From Spirogloea muscicola (Eukaryota > Streptophyta > Zygnematophyceae > Spirogloeales > Spirogloeaceae): DNA of 64,000 bases. Numbering within the stretch: position 1 is the first letter of the stretch; every line of letters begins with the position of its first letter. The notes beneath the pieces are model-generated. The model was not told the origin of the DNA. It ran no database searches and saw only the letters and a list, made by a program, of their open reading frames with translations. Both the position numbers and the translations under genes were made by a program. Shown piece after piece: positions 44,011-55,965 of the stretch. Location of the stretch: the NCBI GenBank assembly GCA_009602725.1, contig WELB01000015.1:630391-694390 (forward strand), written 5' to 3'.

Positions 44011-47000
44011 ATGGCGCGCCTCGCCCTCGTCAGGGCGGCGGCGCTGGCCGCTCGCCGGCTTGGCCATGCAACGACGGCCGTCACAGAGGCTACGTCAACC
44101 TCATCGCCGCTGCACCAGTTGCAGCTGAGGCAGAGCTGGGCTGCCCTGCCGGCGCGCTGGCTGGCCTGTGCCGCCACTGCGGCTGACGCTCCGGCGCACG
44201 ATGTCGCGGCCCCCAAGAACGTCAGTCTATAGACCTTAGGCCAGGAATTACTGCAAGACTTGTCGACGCCGAAAGCTCGTTAGCTTGTGGTCACTCAGTA
44301 CCTACGTGCACATATACCGTGTAAATTACACAAGGAAAATCAGAATCTTGGTGTTCGTCGAAGTCGAGGTGCTTCGCTTTGAGAGTCTATCTATGACTCC
44401 TGCCCTTGTGGGCCTGCCGGGCTTGCAGCCTGCAATTGCGAGGATGGAGGCTGCCAAGGAGGCCGCATTGCATGGCGGCGGCGAGGCGCGCATTGCGAAG
44501 CAGCACCGTGCTGGCAAGGTCTGCATCAATGCTGGGCTTATGTAGATGTAAGCATTGCATATGTTGTCATGACTTACATGACCAGAGCCTTCAGGACCCT
44601 AGACCCAACAATCTAGGACTGCAAAGGCTAACTTTAATAACGCGTAATTGTACAAACAATGTACAATTGGAATAATAATATGTACAAGTTTCGCGGAAGC
44701 AGAAGCCCTGATAAGCGGCCTCTGGCGCTGGCACCCTTGCCCGCTGCCCTTCGTCACGCCAGCTGACGGCGCGTGAGCGTATTGCGGCTCTGGTGGACCC
44801 CGGCTCTTTCTGCGAGATGGGTATGTCTGAGTTGCTCCCTTTCCAGCACTAGAGGGCCGCAATGTCTGCACAGCCCTGTGCATACACATTGGTTACTGAT
44901 AGTCCGCAGCTTTGCATGCACAAGAGAAAGAAAGGCAGGTTACATTGTGACTTGCCATGGATAGTGTGGAGACCCGACCATGGATGGCTGACCCGTGTCT
45001 GATCTGGATTGGTGCGGTTCGTGTCCGATCGTTGAACGATCAGGCTTCTTGAACCCAAGAGGGTTATCATCTTTATGTTACCCTGACCTGCTGACTTTTT
45101 GTTATCTTATTCTTTTACATAATCATCTAAATAAATGGTATACACTGGCGTGCTGGCATCTGCAGGGATGCTTGTGAAACACCGCTGCGTGGACTTTGGC
45201 ATGGCCGATCAGCACATCCTGGGCGACGGTGAGCGCCCCACCAAATCCGTTACCTGCTTGTTTCACAACTCAATCTACAGTTGCCAGCTGATAACTCTGG
45301 GGACAAGGGAGTCCAATCTCAGTCCCATTTACTACATGCTCTCGTGCAGGGGTAATTACTGGCAGCGGGAGGATAAATGGAAGGTTTGCCACCGGCCGCT
45401 TGCGGCCTCCCTATCGGGCCCGTAAGAGCTGTAAGACCATGACAATCAGACTTAGCGTGGAAACAGTTTGCAGCTTGCCCATGTCACAGCCTCCATCCCG
45501 TAGTCCTGAACTATACCTAATGCAGTACTCTTATGGATGAGTACTGCAAAAACAGCAGGCATCCCGCCCCCACCTAAAGCCCAGAGGACCACAATGATGT
45601 TTGTCGTTAGTCTGCTGCTCGTGGCAGGACCGTATACCTGTTCAGCCAAGACTTCACTGTGTTTGGCGGCAGCCTATCGGAAACCCACGCTCAGAAAATC
45701 TGCAAGGTACGCTTTTCTCTTTAACCATTGCGATACTTTCTTTTGATATTCTGGGTTTGAGACTGCTTGGACACCACAACATGATTGGCTTTTATACTTC
45801 CGTCTCATGCGTGTCAGCTGCAGGTTCTAATTTTGTCTGACTTGCTCACCTGCTCTGAGCTGATAGGTCCTGGACAAGGCGATGGCAGTTGGGGCTCCTG
45901 TGAGGCTTGCCTTACAACTGTGACCACCTCACTACTTCGCCACATAAAGTCTGGCAGGCACAAGCAGCTTGCCATCTTGCTGGAAGTATTATCCACCGCA
46001 CCTGGTTCACTTTGCACACTTGCGGCCTCATGAAGGTGCTTGGCCTGAACGACTCTGGCGGGGCCCGCATCCAAGAGGGCGTGGTCTCACTTGGCGGATA
46101 CGCAGAGGTCTTCCAGGTGAAGAAACTTGCAGATAGGAACTTTCAGACAATGTGGCATCCACCAATCAGTATTCAACTTGTCTGACAGACTGTGAGGCCT
46201 GGTTTTGGTTTTTTCTAGGAATCTGACACAGACGCTTTGGGTGTGGTGACCATATGAGGTCAGTGGTATTGCGGCAGCTGAGCATGATAATGACTGCCTG
46301 CTTGCTTGCAGAGGAATGTACTGGCGTCGGGTGTCATTCCACAGCTATCCGTGATCATGGGTCCCTGCGCAGGTCCGTTGGGTAATGTGTCGTTTGCTGC
46401 CTCCAGTTATGCAGCATACAATCACACATGCATGCTAGTGGTTCCTTGTCTGCATGCCCAGCATGTCATTCCAACTTTTCTACGATTACATAGTGTTTTA
46501 CATTTATTCGGGTGCCTTGTGGCAGTCCCGTCAGAGTAGCTCCCTATTATCATCACTCTAAATTAGTCTGGCTCGTCACTTGTGTCCTGTCTCAGGTGGC
46601 GCTGTCTACTCACCTGCTTTGACGGACTTCATCCTCATGGTGCAGACTGACTGCTATTGCTGGCTGGCTTATGCTGGAAAGGATAAGTCTTGCCTATACT
46701 GTCATTTTAGCTGCTTAAGGGTCATAAATAAAATTCCTTCGGAATATGTCAAGGTACCCACATTTGACTGCCAGTACCCCTACCTATTGCTGCAAATGCG
46801 AGTAAGGCGTTCTGCCTTGCTTCACAAGGGGTTGGTAATTTGGTGCTTGATTAAGGAGTGCCATGCAGGTCCGACGCAGCTCGCACATGTTTGTCACCGG
46901 CCCAGACGTGCTGCGCAAGGTCACGCACGAGGACGTCTCGCAGGTTGCCACTTGCCTAAGCCGCCAGAGCACGACTGAAATGCTTCCAGTGACGACGTAC

Positions 47001-50000
47001 TTCAGTGATTTGGACTCAATGGTTGAGCCTGTTAGTCCCCGGGCGGTTGTCTTGTGGGGCGCCCGCGGTCAGGAAACGCTCGGCGGCACTGACACGCACA
47101 CGACCAAGTCGGGTGTCGCGCACCTGGGGTTTGACAACGAACTCGATGCGCTCGCAAGGCACACGCCTGTCCCATCTCTCCATGCTTTGATTCATCAGAA
47201 AGTGTGGCAACAAAGTCTGTATATCTCCAACTCTCAGTCTGTAATGTCTTCATTCTTGCAGTGTTTGGGCCACTGTGCACTTCTGGCTGAGGAACGCAAA
47301 CACGTAGCATCAGACTTGATTTGTCCTCCCACGACCTTGTGTTTTAAAATTGTCTTGTCATCTGAGGAGCTTCTTATGCAGTATGTGTGATGAGGCGGCC
47401 TCTCAGATTGAGGGACTTAGTCGACTTCCTGCCAACATCAAATCGTGCGCCCGTGCCTTGCCAACCCTGCGCAGATCCGAGGTATGCAGCTGCAAGCATT
47501 GCAACTCTATATTCTCCTGAGTAGTCCAATTTAGATTTTGGTGAATGGACATCTCTGTATGAATGCGTTCAACTCTATATTCTCCTGAGAAGTCCAATTT
47601 AGATTTTGGTGAATGGACATCTCTGTATGAATGCGTTCCACCTGCCTCTATTCACTACCATCAGCCATCACGCAATAGCATAACGATCTGCCTGTTTTTA
47701 TTTGGTGTCTTTGCACTCTGGTAAACGGTCTGGGGCCTCCGTTGGTCTTTGTGACATTGCAATGCAAAGCTGGCCTTTGTCGAGACTGCAGTGACAGGGC
47801 CCTCAACTCGCTGGACAACATCATTCCCGAGGACGCATCAGCGGCGTACGACATGCAGGACGTCCTGGAGAAGGTGCTGGCCACCCTTGCCCCCTCTGCC
47901 TACAGAGATGAAACCCAACAACAAGGCTCATGGTTTTTGTACAAATTGAAGACATATCATTACCATTATTTTTGTAACATGCATTGATGCACCTAATGCA
48001 CCACAGGAAGGCAAGTCCGCTGTAGCAGCATCATGGATGCCACAGCGTGGGCAATGCCAGCTGGAGGCACGTCGCAGCAGAGTCATACAGGACCTTACAA
48101 CTACGCTGAGAGAAGACGTTCTTAGTGTGCTCGCTGGCTGGATGTGGGAGCTGCCGCTTTTCCAGGTTGTGGACGACAGCGAATTCTTTGAGATCATGCC
48201 CGACTACGCCAAGAACATCATCATCGGCTTTGGGGTGGGCTCAATAACGCTTATTGGACGCATGCAGACAGTGACCATTATGCCGTGGAGCCTCTGAAGC
48301 CCCCAGGAGTAGCATAACCAGAAGCCTTCATTGGGCATGCATCTGTTGTGTGAAGCTGACGAGCTGTTGTCGTCGTGAAGTGACGATGCAGCGGCTGGAG
48401 GGAGCAACTGTAGGACTCGTGGCGAACCAGCCCATGGTGCAGGCAGGCTGCCTGGACATCAATGCCTCCGTCAAGGTTACCTCTGCTCCGTTGCGCTAAT
48501 GAAGTTTGGATCAGTCATACAATGCATCTTAGCTTTCACGGCCAGGGCTGGACCCCATGCTGTGCCGGCCATTTTCTAACTTGCCATTGCTACGTACATG
48601 TATAGCACTTCGTCAAAGTACTGTCAAGTACAAACAGGAGGAGCAGCCTATGTATCTTTGCTGTATTGATGGCAAACATAGATAGCAGATAGATACAGGA
48701 TGGCATATGCCGAGATCGCTGTAATCTTACTCCTCTGGGCCATAGCTGTTGCTGTTTCAATATGCTCACTAAGAAGCCAAGCATGCGCCAGGCAGATGGT
48801 AGAGACTTGGGGCTGGTGCCACCTTGCTGGGAGCTGCCACCTGATTGTTCAACCTGCTAACAGTATCACTCAGTTGGCCAAGTGTTACGATCTCAGGCTA
48901 CTCTTCTCTATGCAAAACTTCATGCGGTTGTTAAGAGCTAGCCATTGTCTGCCCATTCGCAGGCGGCGAGGTTTGTTCGCTTCTGTGACTGCTTCAACAT
49001 TCCTCTTGTGACTTTCGTGGACGTGCCGGGCTTTCTTCCAGGTGGCATACCCCACAGCTTCTTATGTGGCAGATCCACTGACTAAGACTGACAGATGTGC
49101 TGCTCAAATATCATGCAGTACCACGTGAATGGTATCTATGACCCCTCCAAGCAAAGTACTTTGTGCTCATACAAGGCCGCCTTAAGTACTGAGGCGCATT
49201 AGAAATCGGCTGAGCATGCATGCGGCGCGTCAATGCGGCGGTGCCTCCTGCAGGTCAAGACCAGGAGCATGGCGGAATCATCCGGCACGGCGCCAAGTTG
49301 CTGTACGCGTATGCGGAGGCAACGGTGCCCAAGGTCACCGTTATCACTCGCAAGGCCTATGGTGGTGCCTACTGCGGTGCACAAGCGCTGAAACCCTTAA
49401 ACCCATTACTGTGCTTCTTCTGGAAATTGATATTCAAGCATCTGTTGGACATGAGAAGAAGGTGGAAGGACAGCTTTGCTTCTCCGCGTGCCATGCATTG
49501 TCCTTTAAAAAGGCAAGGGGGTGGCGAAGCGAGGAATTTTTGCGCAACTGCTGAGTGGCTCATGGCGTACCGAAGCTGTGTGCGTGCAGTAATGAGCTCA
49601 AAGCACCTGCGCGGTGATGCAAACTTCGCATGGCCATCAGCTGAGATTGCAGTCATGGGCGCCAAAGTGAGTGCCGCTTCACCAGGGCAATCTCCACAAC
49701 TCAAGGATAGAAGTCCAGGATAAGAACTGCTGTTCTCACGGTCCATGTTGGTTGGTTACTGCCAGTGAATTACCCAGTGGTGTGTTATTTCAGATATATT
49801 GTTGACACTTCCAACATTATGCAAGCTCCACAGTCTCTGGACTGCTCATTGTCAGCTTGTCAACCAATCAGTGGTCTGTCAACTATAAAATCTGTTGACA
49901 TTTCCCACATTTTACAAGCTCTACAACCTTATCAGGACTGCTCGTTGTCAGCTTGTCAAGCTTTCAAATCTCATGCTGGTAAAATTGTTTGCTTGCTATT

Positions 50001-50637
50001 TACAGGGTGCTGCAGAAATCCTGCATCGTGGTGCGTCGGACGTTGACGTCCGGGCAGCAGAGTATGAGGAACGCTTTGGCAACCCATATACGGCGGCAGC
50101 TTTGGGCTTTGTTGACGATATTATACAACCTCGCGACACGCGTGAACGCCTCTGTGCTGAATTGCGGGCTCTTAGCACCAAGGTGCATATACTTTATCCA
50201 CAATTTACAGAAGCTGTCAAAACCCTGTCTATGAGCTTCCTCATGACTTTATCCAATGCAATCACCCCACAAATTTCCACTTGACATATTCTGCCACACG
50301 CCCCTTCCCTCAACATACTAGCCTCAGTGACCTGATCCGATGCAAACACCCCAACATTGTCCATTTGACCATGCTTGTTCTGCTACACGCACCCCCTTTA
50401 TAGTACCATAACACAACCCCAGTTCTAAGTCAGATTTCACTCAATGAGTTATGAAAGATCCTTAACCTCTCAACCCTGCAAGTCCACAATTGTGCACAAG
50501 GCGAGTGCTGGGGGCAGCAAGTCTGCAGCTGCAACATATCCTCGGCCAGGAAGTCTGCACAAATAACACACTCGTGTTGGCTTCTCTTGCAGGTGCTCAC
50601 TAATCCTGTAAAGAAGCACGACAACTGCCCTTTGTGA
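44011..50637 (+). CDS. PCCB: Propionyl-CoA carboxylase beta subunit, mitochondrial
   Basis: Carboxyltransferase subunit that carboxylates propionyl-CoA to methylmalonyl-CoA, with the biotin-bearing alpha subunit. There are 21 exons: 44,011-44,220; 44,429-44,518; 44,763-44,820; 45,166-45,228; 45,350-45,383; 45,628-45,706; 45,867-45,899; 46,036-46,116; 46,312-46,372; 46,596-46,639; 46,869-46,943; 47,073-47,158; 47,407-47,481; 47,792-47,873; 48,166-48,234; 48,392-48,475; 48,963-49,041; 49,254-49,376; 49,590-49,666; 50,006-50,182; 50,593-50,637. They give 574 residues, all phases matching (human about 540). The N-terminus is Arg/Ala-rich ([16 protein letters not shown]), fitting a mitochondrial presequence. 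Family blocks include [97 protein letters not shown] and the end VKKHDNCPL. Methylcrotonyl-CoA carboxylase is excluded by these blocks. Intron 12 uses a GC donor. Confidence 0.96.
47502..47637. repeat. 68-bp tandem duplication in PCCB intron 13
   Basis: Two adjacent units starting CAACTCTATATTCTCCTGAG at 47,502 and 47,570 differ at one base. This points to a recent duplication within the intron, with no effect on the coding frame. Confidence 0.9.
49800..49961. repeat. Diverged 93-bp direct repeat in PCCB intron 19
   Basis: Units start TGTTGACACTTCCAACATT at 49,800 and TGTTGACATTTCCCACATTT at 49,893, both ending in CAGCTTGTCAA. They are moderately diverged. Confidence 0.75.
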
Positions 50638-50940
50638 CCCACCTTTACTGCCTATCTCAACAGCCATCATCGTCCCACTGTCCTGCCCCCCATGTTTAAC
50701 AGCAAAAGAAAACAAGTTGGCATCATGCTGCGAGCTTTAAGTCACAGTTCTCTGCAGCAATAATAATTACAGACATGGCAAGCCATGCACTGGCAAGGCG
50801 TTATCTCAGCTTTCATTCTTTAAGGACTATTCGTAACTGACATGCACACTGCCAAGAGGCAGCGCCAGCTGCACAATGGTGGAGGGCCAGTATCTGCTGG
50901 CACAAGTGAGCGAAGGGGGGAAGAGGGTGGAGAAGAGAGA
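50638..50940. other. Intergenic between convergent PCCB and phytocyanin
   Basis: About 300 bp with the two 3' untranslated regions. Nothing else recognised. Confidence 0.6.
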
Positions 50941-53062
50941 CTAAAGAGACACTGCGAGAACTGCTGCAACAAGGCCCAGCACAGCAACACCGCCAGCAGT
51001 GGCGGCACCATGGCGTGGGGGGGCGGTGCTCGGCGGGGGGGAGGAAGCTGGTGGGCTGCCGCTTGGCGGGCTGCTGCTCGGTGGGCTATCAGTGGAAGAT
51101 GGCGGTGGTGACGACGTCGTGGTGGGGGGTGGCGGCGAATAAGGGTAGATGCCTGGCGGCACTGGCGCATTCACCAACTTGGTCGGTAGCTTCCCCAGCG
51201 ACCCATTGATGACCACCTGCACGCAAGACAGAAGGAAAACGAAAGTGACCAAGGGGAAAAGCTTGACCTGTGCCATGGTCTTCACTTTACACTGTGGGTA
51301 TTGGCACCAGAAGTGATCTGACTGCTGCGAAATATACTGCGCGAAGGCTCGGAATGCTTGACTTGGAACAGACAGTGAGGAACGGTAATGGAGGGGGAGG
51401 AGCCGCAGATGTGAAGTGACTGATATCCAGTAAAATGGGGAGTGAGAATGGATGAGGAAGAGAGGAGGACTGGAAGCAGAGCATGGGGAGCTTCCATCAT
51501 TCTGTGGTTCTTCTCTGATGGCAGGAGGGTTTTCTGCACCTCCTCCATCAGAGGAGGATTCAAGACAACTTGCAGACAATGTGTGGACGGATATGTGGTA
51601 GCAATAAAGAGAACAGGGGCGGAAAGGACAGGCTCTTCAACTTCTTGTATTTTTAAGTTTTTGACACTGAGGGAAGAAGCGAGCAAAGGGGGGAAGGAGG
51701 GAGGTGGAAAGTGGGCAGGGGTTGTGTAGATAAGTCAGTGGGGGTAATTCAAAGTGACAGGAACGCTCATAATCAAGAGAGGAATCAAGAAAGGCAAACA
51801 GGGCAGGTGGGGAAGCGAGTAAACGAGGGAGTAGCACAGACAAAAGAGGATTGACAGTCATGAGACAGGGAAGGGCAGAGGTGAGTAGCTGATGACGACA
51901 GAGAAGCCCACAGCGCACTCTTTTATTGGCTGAATGAGGTTTTGTTTTTGTTGGGGGGGGGCGGATGGGTGGTAGGAGCTCAAGAAGTGCTGAGGCACTA
52001 TCCAACCGAAATAAAACCTAGCAGACATGGCAGCATGCGCAGATAGGTCCAAGGTTTGCGTCCGCTAGTGTCATAAAGAACAAGAGAATATACAAACTCT
52101 CTAAGCAAGCCCTCGATCCAAGGCTCAGTCTATCTGTAGTCCAGCACAAATTGCTGTGATCCGCGGCTGTGGACGGCATATCAAGGAGCCACCAGCTAAA
52201 ACGCCCAGTCGTTAAAAGACACGCTAGTTGGTAGGAACCATTGAAGCCTCACTGTCCACTCTCAGTCCATTCCTATGCTACCGATGATTAGTTAACGGAT
52301 TTCTCGTTGTTTTCCCGTTGTTTTCCTGTTTCCGGACAGAACGAGTTGCAGGGCTGGAGCAGGCGCACCTTCTGGCCGGCCTCGCAGTGGCCGTTGATGC
52401 CGCAGGCGATGTACTGCGGCGTGTCGGTGACGGTCAGCCAGAAGCCCTTGCCGACGCCGGCGGACGTGTTGCCGATGAACAGCGCGCGGTCGTAGACGCA
52501 GCCGTCGAAGTCCGACTTGTCCGGCAGCTGCCACACGACGTGCAGCTTCAGCCTGCACGCCGCAACCGCCGCCGCACACCGCCGCCGCCGCCACCGCCGC
52601 CGCCGCCGCGTCAGCCCAGCCAGCGCCATACCTGACCTATCACCAAATTGCGAGCTGCGGCGACGACGACGGCGGCGGGCGATCCAGAAGCTCCTTCTGG
52701 ATCGCCTGCTCGGCGAGGCGCCTCCGTCGTCACCTGTACTTGAAGACTGCACGCAGCCAAGCCACGAAAGCATGGCCCCATCAGCGGCCGGCCCTGGCGA
52801 AGCCCGGCTAGCAGCATCCATGGCGGCGCCGGCGCAGGAGCTCGCTGGCCAGCGCCGCGAGCTCACCGCAGATGTCGCCGGCGTAGAGCGGGTGCTTGAT
52901 CGCCCAGTCGGTGTAGTTCACGTCGAGCTGCGTCCACGGCTCGATGGGGTCCTGGTCGTTGCCCACGACGACGTAGCGCTGCGCGCTCGCGCTGCCGGCG
53001 GCCGCCACCAGGAGCAGCACCGCGAGCGCGGTCGCGGCGGCGCCGGCGACGGCGGTGGCCAT
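50941..53062 (-). CDS. Phytocyanin (stellacyanin-like), GPI-anchored
   Basis: A 222-residue blue-copper protein in four exons: 53,062-52,867; 52,746-52,734; 52,552-52,369; 51,216-50,941. The signal peptide MATAVAGAAATALAVLL... ends near ASAQ. The cupredoxin domain follows: YVVVGNDQD, VNYTDWAIKHPLYAGDIC, VFKYR (encoded by a 13-nt microexon), LKLHVVWQLPDKSDFDGC, FWLTVTDTPQYIACGINGHC, EAGQK. The apparent copper ligands are His in KLHV, Cys in IACG, His in GHC, and Gln in AGQK, so the axial ligand is Gln as in stellacyanins. The C-terminus is a Ser/Pro-rich stalk (PPPTTTSSPPPSSTDSPPSS) followed by a hydrophobic tail typical of a GPI signal. It likely sits at the outer plasma membrane or cell wall and transfers electrons. 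The ATG at 53,062 was chosen because it starts the signal peptide. Confidence 0.88.
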
Positions 53063-53930
53063 GGCGGCGGCGGCGCTGCTTGCGGCGGCGGCGGGGAGGG
53101 GGGGAGCTCGGGGAGACGGGGGGAAACGAGACGGACTTTGACGGAGTAGTACCACTGGGCAGGTGGTCTTTTCTGGCGGGCTTTTCAGATGGGCGGGGGG
53201 CGGTGACGGAGCCCCCCACCGGCGGGGGGCCCTTTCTGACGTTGGCGGCCACGTTGGTGGCGGCGCACGCGGTGCAGGGCCCAGCGGGGCGGGGGCCGGG
53301 GCGCGGGGTGAGAGGGAGAGAGGCCCCGGGGGGGAGAGAAATAAACCTGGAGAGTGTTTTGGGGAGGTTGCTAGTCACTATGTATGCCGGATCTGGGGAG
53401 GGAGAAGAAGAGGGATAAATATTTTGGGGAAGAGGGAGGAGAGTCAAAAGGGAGGGAGGAATGGGGCCTGGCCGCGGCGGGAAGCTGCGCCCCCGGGGCA
53501 GGGCCGCCCCGCTACGCGACAAAGCGCTGACCAATGAGCGCGCCGGGAAGGGAATCTTTCCGCGCGCAGGCCGCGGGGAGGGGAATCTTCCAGCACCTGC
53601 CTCCGTGGGGCCTCCCGCCACGACCGCACGATGACCGTCATCGGACCGTCTCAAAGCCCCCGCCGCCTCCTGCCGTCGATTCAGCCACTCCGCCTCGCGC
53701 AGGCCGTGGATTCTGGGCTGGTTGGGAGGGCTGCAATAGAAGGTGCGCTCGCTCTTTCCCGCAATGCCAGCGCGCTTCTAGAACCGGAGGTTCCACCGCC
53801 GCTAGCAGACCGTTTCCCGACCGTCTGATTGTTCGGGAATCGCACCTAGCTGACGAGAAGGTCATTGAGGTCGAGGTTACTGAGCATCCATCTGCATCAC
53901 CTCGTGCCTTGGTGTGTGGTTTTGTCTTTC
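53063..53930. other. GC-rich 5' flank of the phytocyanin gene
   Basis: GCC-rich next to the start, then purine-rich on the plus strand (53,080-53,470). Long frames on both strands (up to 263 codons) follow composition and are not called. This is likely the promoter region. Confidence 0.45.
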
Positions 53931-55400
53931 CGGGCACTGTTTTGTGGCCTTTGAGGCCTGCGGACACTGTCCATTCTTTTATGGGCTGGCTTTGCTAGCC
54001 CCTCTTTTTCTATGGGCGAGCCGTCCTTCATTGAGCGCCCACTTGCTGACGTCTTGGACAATAGCTTCCTGCATCTGCGCCTTCCGGCCCCGTTAGAGCT
54101 TGTACAGTCCTTTGGGCTGGCCTCTCACAGCCACTGCCTTATGTTGGAAGAGCTATTTCTTCCGGCCTAGTTCGAGACGCCGACCTGCAGTTGTTGACTG
54201 GAAGGTCCTAAAGGGGGACCTACTTCCAGGACCCTAGCCTCTCTGATTTGCGGCTGCTTAGCAGGGGTTACTGAGTAATTTGTAGCTGCTTTCTTTCTTT
54301 GTGTGCTTTGGTTTCTTAGCGCTTCCTCTGGCTTCCTCTGGCCCCCTTCTCGTTCTTTGTTCATTCTTTTTTGGGCTGGCTTGTCCAGCCCCTATCCTCA
54401 ATGGGCGAGCCCTTTCTTCCTAAAGAGAGGTGTGGTTATTGAGCGGGTCAATCTGCTGTAGGTTATGTAGATTTTTAGATGTGCTTGCCTTTGTACCTGG
54501 CCATTTGGCCTACATTTCTTTCTAATACACGATCTTTTTTAAAGAGAGAGAAGGCGCGCGGGGCGCATGAATTGAAAGGGAGGCCTAAAGCGTCCGTCCG
54601 CAGAAGTCATGACGAGTAGTTTCGTGGTCTGCGCCTCCCGGCCCTTTCCGGACCTTGTCCAGAATTCGAGCTGGCCTCTTCACGTTGCACCCTTTTGGAC
54701 TGTGCTGACCCGTGGTTACTGAGCGGGTCAGCTTAGCAGCAGGTGACGTGCGTTTGTCACGTGCTTGCCTTTGTACTTGGCCACACAGGCCCTCCATCTC
54801 TCAATACACACTCATTCCATTCTTTGAAATAGCCACTTTCTCCAGCCCTCGCCCTGTTTGGAAGAGCCATTCTCTCACAGCCATCGCCTCAGGTTGACTG
54901 AGCTGTTTTGAAGGACTCTTCGAGTAGAGGGCTATGGCTGGGCTTGGCCTGCCCAGACGAATGAATTAACAAAGTTCGAAGGAGCCAGAGAAGCGCTGAA
55001 GCACTCGGCGACGCAAGTGGCCACTAGGCACTCAATATCCCCTGTTGAGCAGCCGCAGGTCAGAGATACTAGTCTCTGGGTAGCGGGCTGGCGACTCTTC
55101 TCCACCTTCTCGAGACTCCGACCTGCATTTGTTGACAGAGTATACTGAGTGTCCATCCGGATGAGTCATGGGAGAAGTGTCGTGGTCTGCACCTTTCGGC
55201 CCTTTCGGACCTTGTCCAACTTTGGCCATCGCCTTACTTCGAGTGAGCTGTTGCCTTGCGGGACGAAGTCATTCTCAGATGGGAGCTTAGAAATCCCTGG
55301 TCAGCAATTTGGACCTGGTACATGTATTTTCGGGGCTGGCCACTCACAGCCATCATAGTTGATCGCAAGGTGATCCCATGGTCAGGTTCCTTCATATTCC
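53931..55400 (+). repeat. Repeat island incl. element A copy at 54,225-54,421
   Basis: Hairpin modules lie at about 53,982, 54,112 and 54,373. The last closes an element A copy (54,225-54,421, tail CGAGCCCTTTCTTCCT). The ATGTGCTTGCCTTTGTAC module occurs at 54,443-54,536 and 54,722-54,800, and a short repeat B core at 54,545-54,590. Minus-strand A-like sequence follows at about 55,035-55,075. A further module lies at 55,336. Confidence 0.7.
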
Positions 55401-55451
55401 TCCTCGGATCATGAATACTGAATCATCCTTTACTCATGCACGGTAGGTATC

Positions 55452-55712
55452 GTGAGGAGCGCGCTGAGGAAGCTGCGGCTATACCACCCAGCTAAGGTTA
55501 TGGTCATGGACCTGAGGGCCTCTGCCCATGCCAACCACCCGCACGCCCCAAGTGCCATTGAGATGGTCCACAGTGACACCGCGCAGCGTGCGGGGACAAG
55601 TACAAGGCAAGCTGTGTGCGTCATGGAGGAGCAGGCTGAGTGCTTGATTGAGCAGGCACCAGAAGCCAATCTCCTGGGGCGATTTTGGAAGAGGTGGACC
55701 CCATGGGTGTAG
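55452..55712 (+). CDS. Hypothetical ORF, doubtful
   Basis: An 86-codon frame (MRSALRKLRLYHPAKVMVMD ... EANLLGRFWKRWTPWV) with fairly even codon use and no repeats. No family is recognised and no flanking exon was found. It lies downstream of the pseudouridine synthase on the opposite strand. It could be a decayed exon or chance. Confidence 0.2.
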   Translation: MRSALRKLRLYHPAKVMVMDLRASAHANHPHAPSAIEMVHSDTAQRAGTSTRQAVCVMEEQAECLIEQAPEANLLGRFWKRWTPWV

Positions 55713-55965
55713 ACAGAATGTGTGACGTAGCAGCTATATTGGCCATGGTACAGGGGTGTTTCCTTTGGAAGCTTTACTGTGTCGCTAGTTGCTGGAATTT
55801 GAGTCTTTATTTGTATGAGAAAGTAAAGGTCAGGCTGAGAAAAGTCCACCAAGTTGTGACTTCCAGTTGACCAGTGAATTTACAAAGCTGAGTGCTTAGA
55901 CATTCCAAGGTCATGGTCGGTTGCTAACATAAGTAAATGCACAATTTGTGCGGATTTCTTGAGTG

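Noticed and set aside
44011-50637. Methylcrotonyl-CoA or acetyl-CoA carboxylase beta subunit
   Set aside because: Sequence blocks ([30 protein letters not shown]-terminal KKHDNCPL) follow propionyl-CoA carboxylase beta along the whole length.
53534-53998. A 154-codon plus-strand frame upstream of the phytocyanin
   Set aside because: It runs into a dispersed repeat, is compositionally driven and has no domain.
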